A model generated the notes under the pieces. That model did not search any database and had not been told where the DNA came from. It saw nothing but the letters and a program-made list of their open reading frames with translations. From Symbiodinium kawagutii (lineage: Eukaryota; Sar; Dinophyceae; Suessiales; Symbiodiniaceae): a DNA stretch of 64,000 nt. The stretch spans positions 803,047 through 867,046 of the forward strand of contig VSDK01010057.1 in NCBI GenBank assembly GCA_009767595.1, in the 5' to 3' direction. The position numbers were made by a program, and so were the translations under genes. Shown one piece after another: positions 36,309 through 49,149 of this stretch (positions are counted from its first letter, which is position 1; the number at the start of each line of letters is the position of its first letter).

Positions 36309-38027
36309 CTAAAGTGCCATCTAGCTGCGGCTCACTTTGTCGTCGGGTAGCGTGGGCCTGTGGAGAAACGCATGGAATCCACAGACTTGGCTAGACATCT
36401 TCCATAAAGCGAGGCGAGGGAGTGCAAATGGAGGTACCAAGCGACAGACTGGTTGCATGCATCTGAATACCCTCGCGGATCCCTCTGGCACTGTCCATTC
36501 CCAGTACTCCCTGCCTCCACATCTGCTTTTCAACAACGCGTTCGCGGACTTTGATGACTGGCTGGCTTGTCCAGCCTTCCAAGAATGAGAGGATAGATTG
36601 AGAAAGCGAATCCTGTATCAGGGATACAGCAGGATACATGTGAAGAATGCACAAGCTGAATCCCACAGCTGGCGCCTTGCGGAACTGAGTCCGCGCCAAA
36701 GGTCTCAGAATTCTTCGCATCGCATCCGGTCTCCACGCCCTCGAAATCAGAGGCAGAACCAAGCAGATTAGAAAACCCAAGGGCCCAAGTGGCAGCTGAA
36801 AGCTCTCTAAGGCAAGTGGCACATATAATACATATAGACAGGGTTAAAGATATGAATATATCTCTCTATAAGTTTTACGCATTTTCATATGTGTTTGAAA
36901 AATTAAACCTTTAAACATTGACGATTGGTTTTGGTGTCAACGCAGCACACCCGTAACTGTGTGAAGAAGGAAACTTTCGGCAACCGCGGGCGCCCGACCT
37001 CCCGGCACTCCATTTGCATCAAGAGAAACCTCGAAGACTTGGAGCGACTTATGGAACTTGGCCAAGAATGAAGACATGGACCATACATGGAGTTGGAAAA
37101 TGACTTGGTGGGTGATTGCATGTGATTTTAGATGATTTTAGTTCTTAAAAGTCTAAGTGTTTGATTCTAAAGAGTTGGGGTTTGATTGCACAATGATGAT
37201 TGAAAATGCTGATCACCATTCCAGCAGCCTCTGAGGCTGCCGCTCATCCACACTACATGCGATGGGTCCATCTCCAGGTTCACCAGGCAACCTGAAGCTG
37301 TACAGCGTCCGTTTTGCTGGTAGGCCCAACGGCTTTCAGCTGTGTGGTGTCTGGTCTCGTCTGGCTTCCACCGCAACAGCAGCGCATTTTGTTTGGCCAT
37401 GTGTTGAAAGACACTCAAACGCTTGAAGGTTCGGGGAAAAAATTGTCTGGTTCCAAGGATCCTGACTTAGCACACACGGTCGGAATTGGGTAACTGCAAG
37501 GGGCACAACCTGCTTGCCAAAAACCAGGGATTGATGATACACGGGCATGTCATGATGAAGGTACGCATGTATCTCCGGCGCGTGTGTCTGTTTTCATTTA
37601 TCAATATATGCCGTGTTTTCTTGCACGTTAAAGGTTGCATAAGACTTATGAAATGCATACTTCCACTTCATCCTATATCACCCTTTGTCGTCCCATCCTC
37701 TATAAACATTGATGTGTACATACAATGCCTCGTATCTTATTGTGTGTATGTGTGCAAGCCTTGGTGCATGCCATATGTGCCAGCCTTGTCGCTTGCTATT
37801 CCCACACCTGCCACGCCGGCAAGAGACACTTGGGCCCAAAGTCCTGGGGCCCATCCCTGGTCATGCCTTGGCTTCTCACGGCGCACCAAGCTGCAGTGCC
37901 CATGAATCATCATCAACATGAACCATCAAACATGAAGGGATATGGGGGGTTGATCACCGGCCATTCTTAATCATGACGAATCATGACCATATAATCACCA
38001 TGAGCCATTCCCACTCATATTCATGAC
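36309..38027. other. Possible upstream exons, otherwise non-coding
   Basis: A minus-strand frame at 36822-36391 encodes a hydrophobic stretch (LPLGPLGFLICLVLPLIS) followed by a basic, membrane-protein-like sequence. It may be a 5' exon of the acidic orphan gene, but I could not fix splice sites. From 36.85 to 38.03 kb I see nothing supported beyond short overlapping frames. Confidence 0.3.
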
Positions 38028-39085
38028 TCATTCAGTCACTGAACATATTTGTAAACCATGGAATCCACGGGGGCTGATGGAGAACCAGCTGCAGCCACGT
38101 GGCCGATCGCCTTTTCGCTTCTCTGCACGGCCAAGGGCTTCTGCCTGCGGCGGCAGCCAAGCCTCGCCTAAGCATAGCACGAGAAAGTAGCCTCTTAATA
38201 CTATAATAAGATATAATAAGATATATATAGTAAGTATTAGTAGTACCATGTACTACGTGCGATTCGCACCGTCTAGTGCGATATGGTAGCTCCAGTAAAA
38301 CCATATACGTGCTAGCACCGTCTAGCACCCATACATCCAATGCCAGGTGCAAAATTCAAAAGGCACATGGAACTTCCACGGTCTTCCACCTCGGCATGTC
38401 TGTGGCTTGACATCTGACACCACTTTGAGCCTCGTCCTTTTTCAGCTCTTCGCGGAGCACGGCCTCCTCTTTTCTGGTGCGCGAAGCTGGACCCTCGCTC
38501 CGACTTCGCTTGGTGGGCGGCTTGGCTGTGATTGCTTTCCTCGATGGTCCCAGCTTGCACGTCCAATCAATCCCATCATATCCATCATGTCCATCATCAT
38601 GTCCTATTAGATCGACACAAACCTCCACAAATTATCGTGATGATTTATCTCGTCTTGTCACCGTGGTCAAATGTCATTCTATACGTTGGGGCTTCATTGG
38701 CTGAAAGGTGCCAAACACAAACCACCAACCGAAATTTCCTCCAAAGACACACCAGTAAAAACAAGTACGCATCATTCCTGCAATCTTCCCCGCAGATTTG
38801 CTTCTCATTAACCGACCTCGCATCTATGGTTCAACTACGGTGATGAACCATAGGTGACCTATGGATGCATGTGTGGATACAGCTGTGGTCATCTACCGTC
38901 CATGCCATGGTCCATGCTCAGGTCACCCACGGTGCGGCCAAGGTGCTCCACCAGTGCTCTTGCCCAGCGGCCAACCCGCTCTTCACGACGAGCCCGGGCA
39001 GCCAAGCGCTTGGTGCGGAGCTGTTCCTCCACTTGCTCGGCATCCACGGGTTCGACATGGCGACTGCCAGAGGTCTTGCCTCACG
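38028..39085 (-). CDS. Small basic orphan gene, three exons
   Basis: Three exons join in phase: about 39085-38931, 38553-38421 and 38137-38028 (TGA). The first encodes a charged helix (VEEQLRTKRLAARARREE and then WARALVEHLGRT). The second is Lys/Arg/Glu-rich (KPPTKRSRSEGPASRTRKEE) and the third ends HGLQICSVTE. Introns are GT-AG; acceptors of the second and third exons are AG followed by C, less usual here. The 5' end is not fixed. The composition suggests a nucleic-acid-associated or structural protein, but that is a guess. It could also be the 3' part of the DUF72-S1 gene upstream. Confidence 0.45.
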
Positions 39086-39389
39086 ACCGAGCTAAGTCGG
39101 TTGGGACATAGCCTGGAAAAACTGATCCTCTGCAGTCTGTTGTTGCATAGCTTGGTATCTCGGAAAAAATGCACTGATCAGCTGCAGTATCAACCATATG
39201 CATCTTGATGATTCATGATTGTCATTGTCGATGATTATCAATCGTTTTCAGATCAGCTGACCCTTTATCTCCGTGTTATCAACATTGATCAACCATCATG
39301 TGTACTAACAACATATGACATTTGAACATTGAGATAGATCAACCATATAACAATCATCAAGTATAGTTGCAGAATGTTAAACAAATTTG

Positions 39390-39800
39390 TAACAAATGTT
39401 GACCATCTCACTGCAGGACTACAGGCCACCAGTATTCACCAGTATTCACCCGTCATTTCCAACTACCCTCTGGTAAATTAACCTGGCAATGGATGAAATC
39501 ACAATATTTTACAGTGAAACCGTGGGAAGCACCACTACTTGGTGGTGTCTCAACTCGACCATCCAACTGTCACTACAGGTCACCAGTCTTCACCAGTATT
39601 CACACGTCATTTCCAACATTTTCCAGCTCTATTGTTGGTTATTGACCCCCAGTGTTAGTTGGTTAATATTGACCCATAACTGGTCAATATTAACCAACCA
39701 GATATTGACCCATAACCGGCCACCTATTGACCCCCATAACCAGCTCTATTTGTCCAACATTTTCCTGTCATTTTCCTGTCATTTTCCAACATCTTGACCA
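39390..39800. repeat. caccagtattcacc / ttgaccca repeat cluster
   Basis: Scattered short repeats: caccagtattcacc near 39.43, 39.59 and 39.80 kb, ttgacccataac and ttggttaatattgacc near 39.65-39.73 kb, and ttttcctgtcattttcc near 39.76 kb. Non-coding; looks like locally expanded sequence between genes. Confidence 0.6.
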
Positions 39801-39831
39801 GTATTCACCAGCTATGTGAGATCGCCGGGGT

Positions 39832-41905
39832 CTATTTGTCCAAGATTCCGATCTCTGCTAACCCTTCGTAGCAGCGATTGGTCCACCGCGGCCGTCGCTT
39901 CCTTTGGGGATCCTCCAGGGCAGCCACCGCTTGAGCGGCGGGCGGCAAAGCGTCCGCCTCGGAACTGGTCTCGGTAGTTTGCCGCGGCCATCGTCCAACT
40001 CGGGCCTTGGCAGGGGAATGATATGAGTCCCAAAAATGCTTAGTGTAACCATCTGCCACGACCGAAGGTCAAAGCTGGGCTTCAAGACACTGCTGCCTAC
40101 TGCACAGAAAGGGGCCCTGATCCCACTGTTAGCAATGAGGAGCACCCTGACATACGAAGCTGTGTCTTTTTGAGACTCATTTTGACTCATGATATCTCAT
40201 GATTCTCAATCCATGTTACTTCATGTTACTTCATGTTACTTCTGACCAGAGCTCAGCGGAAAAATCAAAGAAAAAGCTTCTGCTTTTGTGCCAGGGACGG
40301 TTGTTTGACTAGATTCTTCAGCTTCCGCATTCTTTTGCTGATCTTCCTCCACCGCTCCAAGACTAATGGATGCTTTGTGGCAGGATAGGCCAACTATGCC
40401 CCACTCACCTTGGAAGTCCAAATGTTGAACCTCCAGATTGTCAACATGCGTTCCAATGCGCAAGCTCTCTAGCAAGCCCGCTCGCCGTGCATGGTTCGCA
40501 TCCAGAAAGGCCCGGCAGGAACGGCCGATGTCGATGAAAACGGTTTTGTGGGTGATGCGTTGAACCACTCCACTGACTTGAGTACCAATGCCGAGACCCA
40601 GTGTTGCAACAAGCACGTCGCGTTCCCACTTGGTACTCCTTCCCGGTTGGCTATCCCCACGACCCAGCAGTTCGACCATGAACGATGCATCTGCCTTCGC
40701 ATGATTTGGGACATCTGCCTGCGCAAAGATCACGATGGCATCCTTTGGAGCACCAGGGCCTTGCACCATTGGTAGGATGGTGTCCCGAACCACTTCCTCC
40801 CCATAGCGACCAATGGCCTTCTGCTTCGTCCCGAAAAGCCGCAGGTATGCCGCGTTGCAGGTCCGGGCCAGGCTAGGCCACCCATCTTCGAGGTCCCCAC
40901 ACCAGCCGTCTGAATTCTTGATGTTAATCCATGCCATGCAGAAGCCCCAACGACGTAACAGGCTGACCACATCTTCACGGTATTGACCGTACCATGAGCT
41001 GTGCCGGAACTCGAAGACGTGCAAAACCTCAGTAAACCGATGCCAGAACATCACTGCTGTATGTGTCAGTGTTCTGTGGTATCCTGCTCCTTTCTGTGCC
41101 GAGCTCCCAGCATTTTGGGGCAAGAGCTTTGCTAACCTGACCAAATTACACAACCCACAGGTTTCGCCTCTAAGCCTGTGCTTGATGGCATTCTGTTTGC
41201 ATGTTCTTCTGGAAAATGACAGGGAAACAAATAAATAGATATTCCAGAAATTGGCTTTAACATGGTGTTTTATCCCGTTATAGCCTTCCAATCAGTATAC
41301 CAGGTTGCACAGTCCATCAAACAACCAACCCAAAATTTTCAACACGGGCAAGCTCAGACTCTGACTCCTCGAGTTCCCACAGCGTCTGCCTCGTACATCC
41401 TCAGATGCTCGGCTGCAAGTCTGCTGGCAACATCTGCACCCAAATGGGGACATGGGCCACTTGAGCCGCTGGATTTAACAACCCGGGGGGGTTCTGTGAG
41501 TACCTTTGGCCATCACTTCCCAATCTTCCCACAGTCTCGCCAGGTCGCTGTGGGAAGGCGCAAGCTGCCACAAAAGGCCACCCAAAACACCGGCCTCAAA
41601 GCTGCAACCGACAGCAGACCGGTCTGAGAAGATGGAAATGTGACTCTGGCCATGCTAAGGTGCTCAAAGCATGATGATTTGATCGATCAAACAAATCCTC
41701 CAGTTTTGGCATGGCAAGTCTGCGCTGTGTGTGTTCATGTGCGTGCAGGAATGTGGCCCGCAGTATGCCCCACACAGACCTACAGGGTTTCAACAGCCAA
41801 TGCTCCAAAGACCGGACTTCACCCAACACCACGCCCCAACTGGCCCCGAGTCCTTTTGGAGCTCGCTGTACTTTGCCCACAGTTGCGGCCACCACTGTCC
41901 TGGAC
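39832..41905 (-). CDS. DUF72 (YecE-like) domain fused to an S1-like domain
   Basis: Exons 41905-41823, 41594-41517 and 41027 to about 40240 join in phase. The first two carry the middle of a DUF72 barrel (GVLGGLLWQLAPSHSDL, equivalent to the LLWQLPPSF motif). The third continues with FEFRHSSWYGQYREDVVSLL and AYLRLFGT, both DUF72 hallmarks. It is followed by about 80 residues that look like an S1/OB fold (GTQVSGVVQRITHKTVFIDIG, then IGTHVDNLEV). The N-terminal barrel strands are not found and may lie further upstream. A further open exon at about 40053-39832 (AALEDPQRKRRPRWTNRC) may be the C-terminus. DUF72 has no settled function; S1 domains bind RNA. The first donor could alternatively be 11 bases later. 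Confidence 0.65.
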
Positions 41906-44622
41906 CTTGCACGAAAATTGCGGAAACAGCGACTGCACATTTCACCGCCATCCCGAAGAATCAACAAAACCCTGAGCCCCATACTGCGCAAGCGCCTCTC
42001 GTGGGTTGCAAGTCCTGAGACCTACCAGTAGGCTGCTGCTGTACTGGCCCAGCGAAGATTATAAGTTGGGAAATCAAATGAAGGGTAAAACCACTCCATA
42101 CATCTCCATCCCCCTGCCCCTGGAGACTTGCTTCTTTCTCGGGCGCTGCCACGTGGCTAGTGTCAAACCCAGCTAACTTCAGGACATGATCAAGATGAAC
42201 ATCTTGAATATGCTGTTTTTAACCTGTTTTTGAAATTGCTTTAGGGATTGCAATGAAAAAAACAGACTCATCTCAACTGGTCCTGTGAAGTCCAGATCAG
42301 GGGCCCCTGCGAGCGCAATTTGTAGCAGGGCTCTCTTTGAGAGCACTGAAAGAAGAGATTTGTAGTCCAGGCTGCAAAATTCAACTGAAGCCTGAAAAGT
42401 TCCAAAGTGTTACATTTGTACATGTTGGATGGCGGCACAGTTATGCAAACACTTTCACCCTCCCTCGTGGACAATTCCTACCTCTCTGGCTATCATTGCA
42501 CATCCATCCAGCCGCCCGGTACAGTAGAACCTGCCGGGTTTAAGCATCCTGGTGACCGACTTTGGCCTGGGACAGGCGGTCGCACAATATAAACAGTTCG
42601 TGCAGAAGACGAATTCAGCCTGCGCTGCATCCTCTCCACCAACAGCCGGAGTCAGAGAGCGCAAGTATTTCGATTGAAGATGGCAATCTTCACCATGTCA
42701 TGTAGAAGCAATAGGCACATGCAGTCACCAAATCCAAAGCACTTCTATCTGGAACTTCGAGCAAGTGAAGTCTCATGAAGTTTCCTCCTGCCAACAACTT
42801 GGAGCTTCAGTGTTATTGAAGTCAAGACGAAAGCGGCACGTTTCTCAGTGGGAAATTGAGAGATTCTGATGCCGTTTACCTAAACATCTCGACACTCTCA
42901 ACGCGTTGGCTCGGAGGCATCTCCCCTCCCTCGCGGCTGGATGCAGATCCGTCACAAGTGCTTAGAATAATGGATGATAGAGTGGTTCAAAATGTTTATG
43001 GCCAAACGGTGCTGAAATCACAAACGGGGATATGTCAATTCCATCACTGCCATTACAAAATTGAAGATCATCCCTCTAACAAGTTGCATCCGGGCACTGT
43101 GGCTCCAAAGTTTCGCAATCGGAATCCCCGATCCTTTGCAGCCAGTGACTGTTGCATTGCAACCTGAGCAGGGCGAAGTGTGCTGACTGTGAAGGCCCGC
43201 AAGCAGGGAAATTAAAAAATCGACAAAAATCGTGGTTTGGGATAGGATTTGACCAGTCATTTTTCCAGGAGCGACCTCAACCAAGTTGAGCGCTATGTGC
43301 TAATTACATCAATCTACATACTAGCATGCCCGTCCTGCACTCTACAATAAGAAGAATGATGAAATTCACCACGCGGCCGAAGTCAGATCAAATCATATAC
43401 ATCAAATTAGCCTGTCAACAACGGGACAGCTTTAAACAATCTGAAACAAAGCATCAGTGCTGAGTTTTGACCCAAGCAAATACTGATTTACCCAGGTCAG
43501 TTCATCCCAGACCCTCGCTCTGCTCACAGATGCGTGCCAAGCTGCCCTGTCCGCGAGGGAGCTTTGTCCAGGCCTGCTACCGCGGCCTCAGATGCTTTGC
43601 GGCCAGAAGTACGATCAATGGAGAGATCCAAACCTTACGAAACCACTCAAGCTTTGCTTGGCGAGCTGCGGGCAGCAGACAGGCGTGCTCCCGAGACGCT
43701 TCGAGCGCGCACCTTCGAATTCAGCACTGACCCTCAAGTTCTTGGCTTTAACGATGACTACCTGACTACTCATGATAGCTAATGACTACCTGATACTTGG
43801 CACACTTTGCCAAGCAGGATCCTACTCTCTCATTGTTTCTGCCCCCAATATTCTGGGCCGGTGACCCGCGGTTGAGGAGCTGCTCGTTGCTCTTCAGCTG
43901 CGGCTTCCGCGGCAGCTCCTGTAGCCTCAATGCCGCGATGTCGAATCATTGGATTTCATGGGCCTTCAATGGCAGGCTTTCAGGGTAAAAGCATGTGCAA
44001 GCAAGAGGCATAGGCTTTCAAAAAGCGGCGCGGTTGTGCCACAATCTCCTTGCAGGCTTGGAAGACTCACCAAAAATGCAAAAATGCTAGACATTAGTTT
44101 ATATATATATATATATCATATATCATATATAAAAAATATATATATATAGTATATAATTATATATATATATATATATTAACTCGTATCTCTCTCTCTCCAT
44201 CGCTGTCAGGTCTCCCTGCCCAAGCTGTGCCGGGGGCGAGGTGTAAGCATGCACATGTGGCGCTGCTTCCACGGACACGGGTGATATTCTATGGCTGGAA
44301 TTAATGCACAAGAATGTACAAGAACAATGTATAATACGCAGAGACATTTAAATGGACATTAGGCATTCACCAGTACATTGTGCCGCATTTAGACACGTCG
44401 AGACCACACGAATGCTGCCCAGGTTCAGCACATGCACTCGCCACATCCTTCTTGAAAGCATGCAAGGTCTTGAAAAGTTGCCTCAATTGGTTCACTGATT
44501 GGTTTCCATGAGGATCATGAGGCATGAGGACAGATCTTTCAGTTGTCCAAGCCTCAGCTCTTACATTTTCAACATATTTCAACCAGGTTCAGCTGGTTTC
44601 ATGTTTCAACAGGTTTCACCTG
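41906..44622. other. Gap with one possible plus-strand exon
   Basis: No exon chain on the minus strand. On the plus strand a frame at 43534-43782 is charged and protein-like (ALLGELRAADRRAPETLRAR), but it has no neighbours, no domain and would be the only plus-strand gene here. A TA tract lies at 44.10-44.18 kb. The missing 5' exons of the DUF72 gene should fall in this gap. Confidence 0.35.
44099..44178. repeat. (TA)n tract
   Basis: About 75 bases of alternating T and A, followed by a short (ct)n run. Intergenic, about 500 bp beyond the predicted stop of the formin gene. Confidence 0.9.
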
Positions 44623-47600
44623 TGTCAAGATGACCTTTGGCCAAGGTTCTCAGCAGCTGCCTCCACCGAGGGCGTCTGCCCCTCTGCGAAATAGGACAAG
44701 GTGTCAGAGAGACGAGGTCGCAAAAGGCCGTAGGCCTGCGATGTAAACATCAAGAAGTGAAAATCCGGCATGCAAATATACATATATACATTTGTTTTAT
44801 AAAATATATATAGAGATAGAGAGAGAGAGAGAGAGACGATAAGTACTTGATGACTAGATGATAGGATTTTGAACGATGTTTTCGATCAGGATCTTTACTG
44901 GAAGCGCATACCTTTCTGAGCCGTTCCCCAAGCATGCGCATAGATTCGCTGCGCAGGGACCTCGTCCAATTGCTCTCGCAGGTGCAGCAGCTCCTGAAGT
45001 GGCAAATCCCCTCGCAGCTGGCTCTGACCCGAAACTGTGGCTATATGAAACTATGGCTCTTGCGGTTGATTTTTGATATTTTTGGTGCGTCTGTGCGTGT
45101 CTGTTCGCCTGATGCACGCTCCGTAATCTGGCTCGAACACCCAGGGAGTATTCGGCTTGGTCACACTCCCGGAGAAGCCACGCCTGCAGGGATAGGTTGG
45201 TGGCAGAAGGATCACAAAAAACCCACTTCAGGCACCAAGAAAGTTCAAGAAATGCCAAGAACAAAGCTGGGGATAATACCGACCAAATTCTACCGGCCAT
45301 CAAATCAATGACTGACCTGCAAAAGTGTATCAAACAGCCTCGAGCAACCTTCCGCTTGCCACAACCAATGTCTGTAGGTGTGATATTCTTTGCCAGTACA
45401 AAGTCTGATTTGATAACACCGACACGTGTGTTGAAATATTATTGTAATTCTTAGCGCGAGGAATTTAAATGCAAGTCTCCTAGATGTGTGTTCTAAGAAG
45501 TCGATAATTGCGAAAAAAAAAAAACCTGTGAAACGTAGAAAAATGATGTTAGTAAGAAACAAGTATACCCCACATCATCAAATCACAGACAAGTGGCAGA
45601 ACAATGATAGAAATGATTTAGCATGCTCTTCCCCTTTGGATGTCATGAACCCTGAATATCTGCACACTTCCAACATGGAGGATCCAAGTTCCACTGGCAC
45701 GCAACTACCTCAATTCAAACACCAATTTGAATCACTTGGAGGGTCTAAGATGATCAAAAATGATTCTCAGCCAATAGCCCAAAAGTATCCAAAATAGATC
45801 AAAACAGCACCCCCGTCATTTCCATCATCCCATGCGATCTTCCGTGCCTCATCCGCTGCAAATTGCTTGATGGCCTGCTCCAGATCTGCCAGATCTTCTC
45901 GCGCCACTCGGTCCAGGCCCTCTAACTCCAGCGCCAAGCTGCTGCAGAGACGCTGCACCACAGGCACCTCTGACGGCGCACCCTGACTGACACCACCAGA
46001 TGTATACATGTGCACAGATACAAATGTTGCAAGTATGAACAACTTCAATTACATTTCATCAATGAATCGACTTAAACAAACATTATTAGACATCACTGGA
46101 AATGTACAGTATCCATTTTTGCAACATGTTTCCTATGTATATGTATCCTTGCCATCAGGAGCCGCAAGGATCCCAGGAGAGCCGCCTGCCTCGGCACCCG
46201 ATGCAGCCAAGATGGCGATGTGCAGCAGAGACACGGCTTTGTCCTCCCGCACGGCCCGAAAGAGGCGCAGTTTCCCGAGAGCTGAAGATACTGCGAAGCC
46301 CTTCCTCAGCAGAACTTTCGACACCTTCAATTGGTCACATCTGTGAAAATCCACCATTGAAGTAGGTAACATCTGCATTTGGAGCTTCTTGGCAGCAGTG
46401 CACCGGAGATGTTCGGATCAAAGCGGACCATGCGGTAGCTGCCCAGGTGCAACCAAGACACTCCATCTCAGGGTCAGAAGAGTTGATCCAACTGCCAAGT
46501 TTCGCCACCTCTGCGGTAAACCATTCGCTCGTGCTTGCAACCTACCTCCGTCACCCTACAACGTGTTCATTTCATGATGTGACCTAGGAAAATCCCAAAA
46601 TATACAGTATATCATTCTATCCTTATATACAAGTCAGTTAGAAAGAATTCAGGGACTCCAGTAAAGGATTGCGCCGTTGCCAACTCATGTCACTCTCAAA
46701 GGGGCACTGACCACGGTCACAGCGCAGCGTTGGTGACAGTAGATGGTTGATGATCATCATGGTGGTTGTGGAGACCAACTTCCCTCTGTCCATTTCCCCC
46801 TCTCGCGCCGTGCGCAAGAAGCGTCGTAGAGCCATGGAGTCCAGCAAGGCATCGCATGCGCTATGAAGGTTTTCCAGGCGGCCCTGGTGAGGCCACAGGA
46901 CTGCGAACCGCAATAGGCTAATGGACACCCCTGCAGCTGCAGCTCCCTCCAAAAGCTCAACAAACCAACAACCTTCTGCCGTATAACACGACAAAAATTA
47001 TCTTTCAAAGAGATCACTTGTCCGACGTTGGTTGCTAGATGTTGATTGCAGCCGTGCAGTTGGCAACCACAAGCACTTCTTGAACGATGTTGCACGGCCA
47101 TGATGGCAAGTAGAGAAGCTGTAGTCAATGCCATAGTGATGTACAAATATGTGGGCCTACTAGGGAGTTGAAGCTGGCTTTTGATCCCATGTTGAGGGAG
47201 GCATCCCTGCGGCGCAACCGCCAGAGAATTCTGCCAACAGCAGGACGCCCAGTTTCGGGCTTGGTTAGTGGACAAGGTCGTTTCAGGGTGGATGGATTGC
47301 AGTAAGCATCGTTACGTTGACAGCCCCTTCACTCAGTTCCCGGATTTTGATCTGGAAGCGGAAAACACTCACGACAAATGATTGTTAACAATGGTGAGAC
47401 TGTAATGATAGTGGTAACAAATGGTAAGGACAACATTGCCGGAGGGCAAATACCGTCTTGAGGATAACAGGTCTGCATGATGGTGAATGAGTCCTACCAG
47501 GTCTTACCAGGTCCTACCATCACTGGGAGCTCTCCCAACGGTAGGTCTGCCGCCTGCAGACCGTCGTGCAACATCTCCGCTTGAGCAGAAAGGCGTAAGG

Positions 47601-48100
47601 CTCGAATGCGCTGAGGGCAGCGGGAGAGGTGAGCCAAAGGCAGTACCAACCTGAGCAAAGGCAGCTTGGAGTTTTGCCGCTTTAATGATGATTCATATTG
47701 GCTATCGTTGGAATATCGATTTCAACAGGGCTGACCATGAATGATAATTGCCATAATATTTTTCTCATAATGATGGTCTAATAGTGTTTTCATGACTAGG
47801 GCCATAAAACCCTGGAACTGGAAAGTGTGGGAAATTGCGCCGAATGGTTGGAGATTGCGTCTTGAGCATCGTTGCAGTCACAACCCTTTGAAACACAATT
47901 TGCTAGCCATCTTTCGCTGGTTCCTCACCATCATTATCCGCAATATTCTGCAATAATCATACTACCATTCATGATGCTCCGGCACGCTTCACCATCTGCT
48001 TGTGTCATTAATCATGCTCAACCATCCTTGATCATCAGGCAAATCAACCTGGTTAGCTCAAAAAACACCAGCCGGTTACCCTCAAAGCAATCCACCGTGC

Positions 48101-48153
<53 letters not shown>

Positions 48154-48618
48154 GCTCAACCATCATTTGCCCACCATTGGCCTATCATTGGTCCATCCCG
48201 TGAAGTCATGAGGCCTTTCCACTTGGCGCAATCGATCGGGCTCATGCTCCCGCAACTGCTGACTTTCCTCTTCCGTCGGCATGGCCTCACAGCTGACACG
48301 GCACCACAGTTCATCCAGCGGCTTGTGGATGGGCAATGACGGTTCATCTTGACTGGTGATGGTTGCAGTCAGATACAATGATGATTGTTAACGATCGTCA
48401 AACATGGTTAATGATGGTCAATGATGGTTCATGACGGGTGATGGCACAAATGGTTTGGCTAACGTTGATGGCGGCTCCAGACATTGAAATCTGCGACTCC
48501 CCAAGGCCCCAGCAGTGGGAAGCAATGCAATCTTCTCACCGTCCCGCAAGGAGGCTGCCACGGGCCCAGCTCGTGCAGGATCGATGGCTTCAATGCCCGC
48601 AGCCAAGAAGTCCATGTC
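44623..48618 (-). CDS. Formin FH2 domain, downstream exons
   Basis: Exons after the retrotransposon-bearing intron: 48618-48541, 48285-48216, 46972-46776, 46324-46154, 45982-45809, 45183-45109, 44993-44912 and 44683-44623 (TGA). They follow the FH2 order: AAGIEAIDPARAG; MPTEEESQQLREHEPDRLRQ (the Pt-x-eE motif); WFVELLEG, then ENLHSACDALLDSMALRRFL; RKGFAVSSALGKLRLFRA, then KAVSLLHIAIL (the GFkL-sL-kL and LL-hyl motifs); the coiled EGLDRVAREDLADLEQAIKQ; and a helical tail ELLHLREQLDEVPAQRIYAH. FH2 dimers nucleate actin and stay on barbed ends. The usual LGNxxN loop is weak (REGEMDRGKL). Several junctions need one more base removed than a GT-AG or GC-AG cut gives (see findings). The last four exons join without trouble, using GC-AG at 45809 and 45109. 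Confidence 0.75.
48096..48153. repeat. (CAT)n microsatellite
   Basis: About seventeen cat units in a formin intron, just past the exon at 48285-48216. On the plus strand it gives a false poly-His frame. Confidence 0.95.
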
Positions 48619-48701
48619 CTAAGAGGCAGACTTTGACATCCACATTTTCAGGAAAGCCAAAAAAAAACGAAGAACACACATGAAAACGCATAGTAAAATG
48701 T

Positions 48702-48727
48702 GTTTGTGTGTGTGTGTGTGTGTGTTT
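48702..48727. repeat. (TG)n tract left of the retrotransposon
   Basis: Eleven or so TG units followed by tttttc. A similar TG tract followed by tttgtttgtttttc lies at 56512-56541, beyond the other end of the element. The pair could be target-site duplications or coincidence. Confidence 0.8.
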
Positions 48728-48959
48728 TTCCTGACGCTCCTTTTAGATCCAAGGACGCGCTGGCCGACATCCAATGCAATGGACGGTCACTGTGGTAGTG
48801 AGCTTGGCCTCAAGAGTTCAACTAGCTGTGCAGTTGCAGCAAAAATGGCAAAAACTGAGCTTTGCTCAGCACCACGCAACGGGGATTGAGACCTTCGGTC
48901 TAAATGCAAACGTGCCCGAACGATCAGCTTCCAGCTCTTTTCACCCATCCATCCTCTTT

Positions 48960-48960
<1 letters not shown>

Positions 48961-48993
<33 letters not shown>
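48961..48993 (-). repeat. Probable poly(A) tail of the retrotransposon
   Basis: About 33 consecutive T on the plus strand, that is A on the element's strand, located 3' of its stop codon. It marks the likely 3' end of the inserted copy. Confidence 0.6.
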
Positions 48994-49149
48994 CTCTCTC
49001 TTTTCCACTTGACATTGAACCAGCATGAACCAAACCGCTCCCTACTGCCTGTGACTTCTGGTGGTCCGAGGCTTTTCGTCATTCAACAGCTGTTACAACT
49101 TCTTTTTTTTTTTTCGGGCTATATACACATATGGTAGCGGAGCTAGGCT

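Noticed and set aside
40236..41291. Taking the whole 351-codon frame as one exon of the DUF72 gene
   Set aside because: The first 88 codons are unlike DUF72 and an AG acceptor at 41028 joins in phase to exons at 41594-41517 and 41905-41823 that carry the missing motifs.
47872..48339. Plus-strand frame with a poly-His run
   Set aside because: The His run is the (CAT)n microsatellite; the rest opposes a formin exon.
48787..49028. Frames with long Lys or Phe runs
   Set aside because: They are translations of the 33-base T/A tract at the element's tail.
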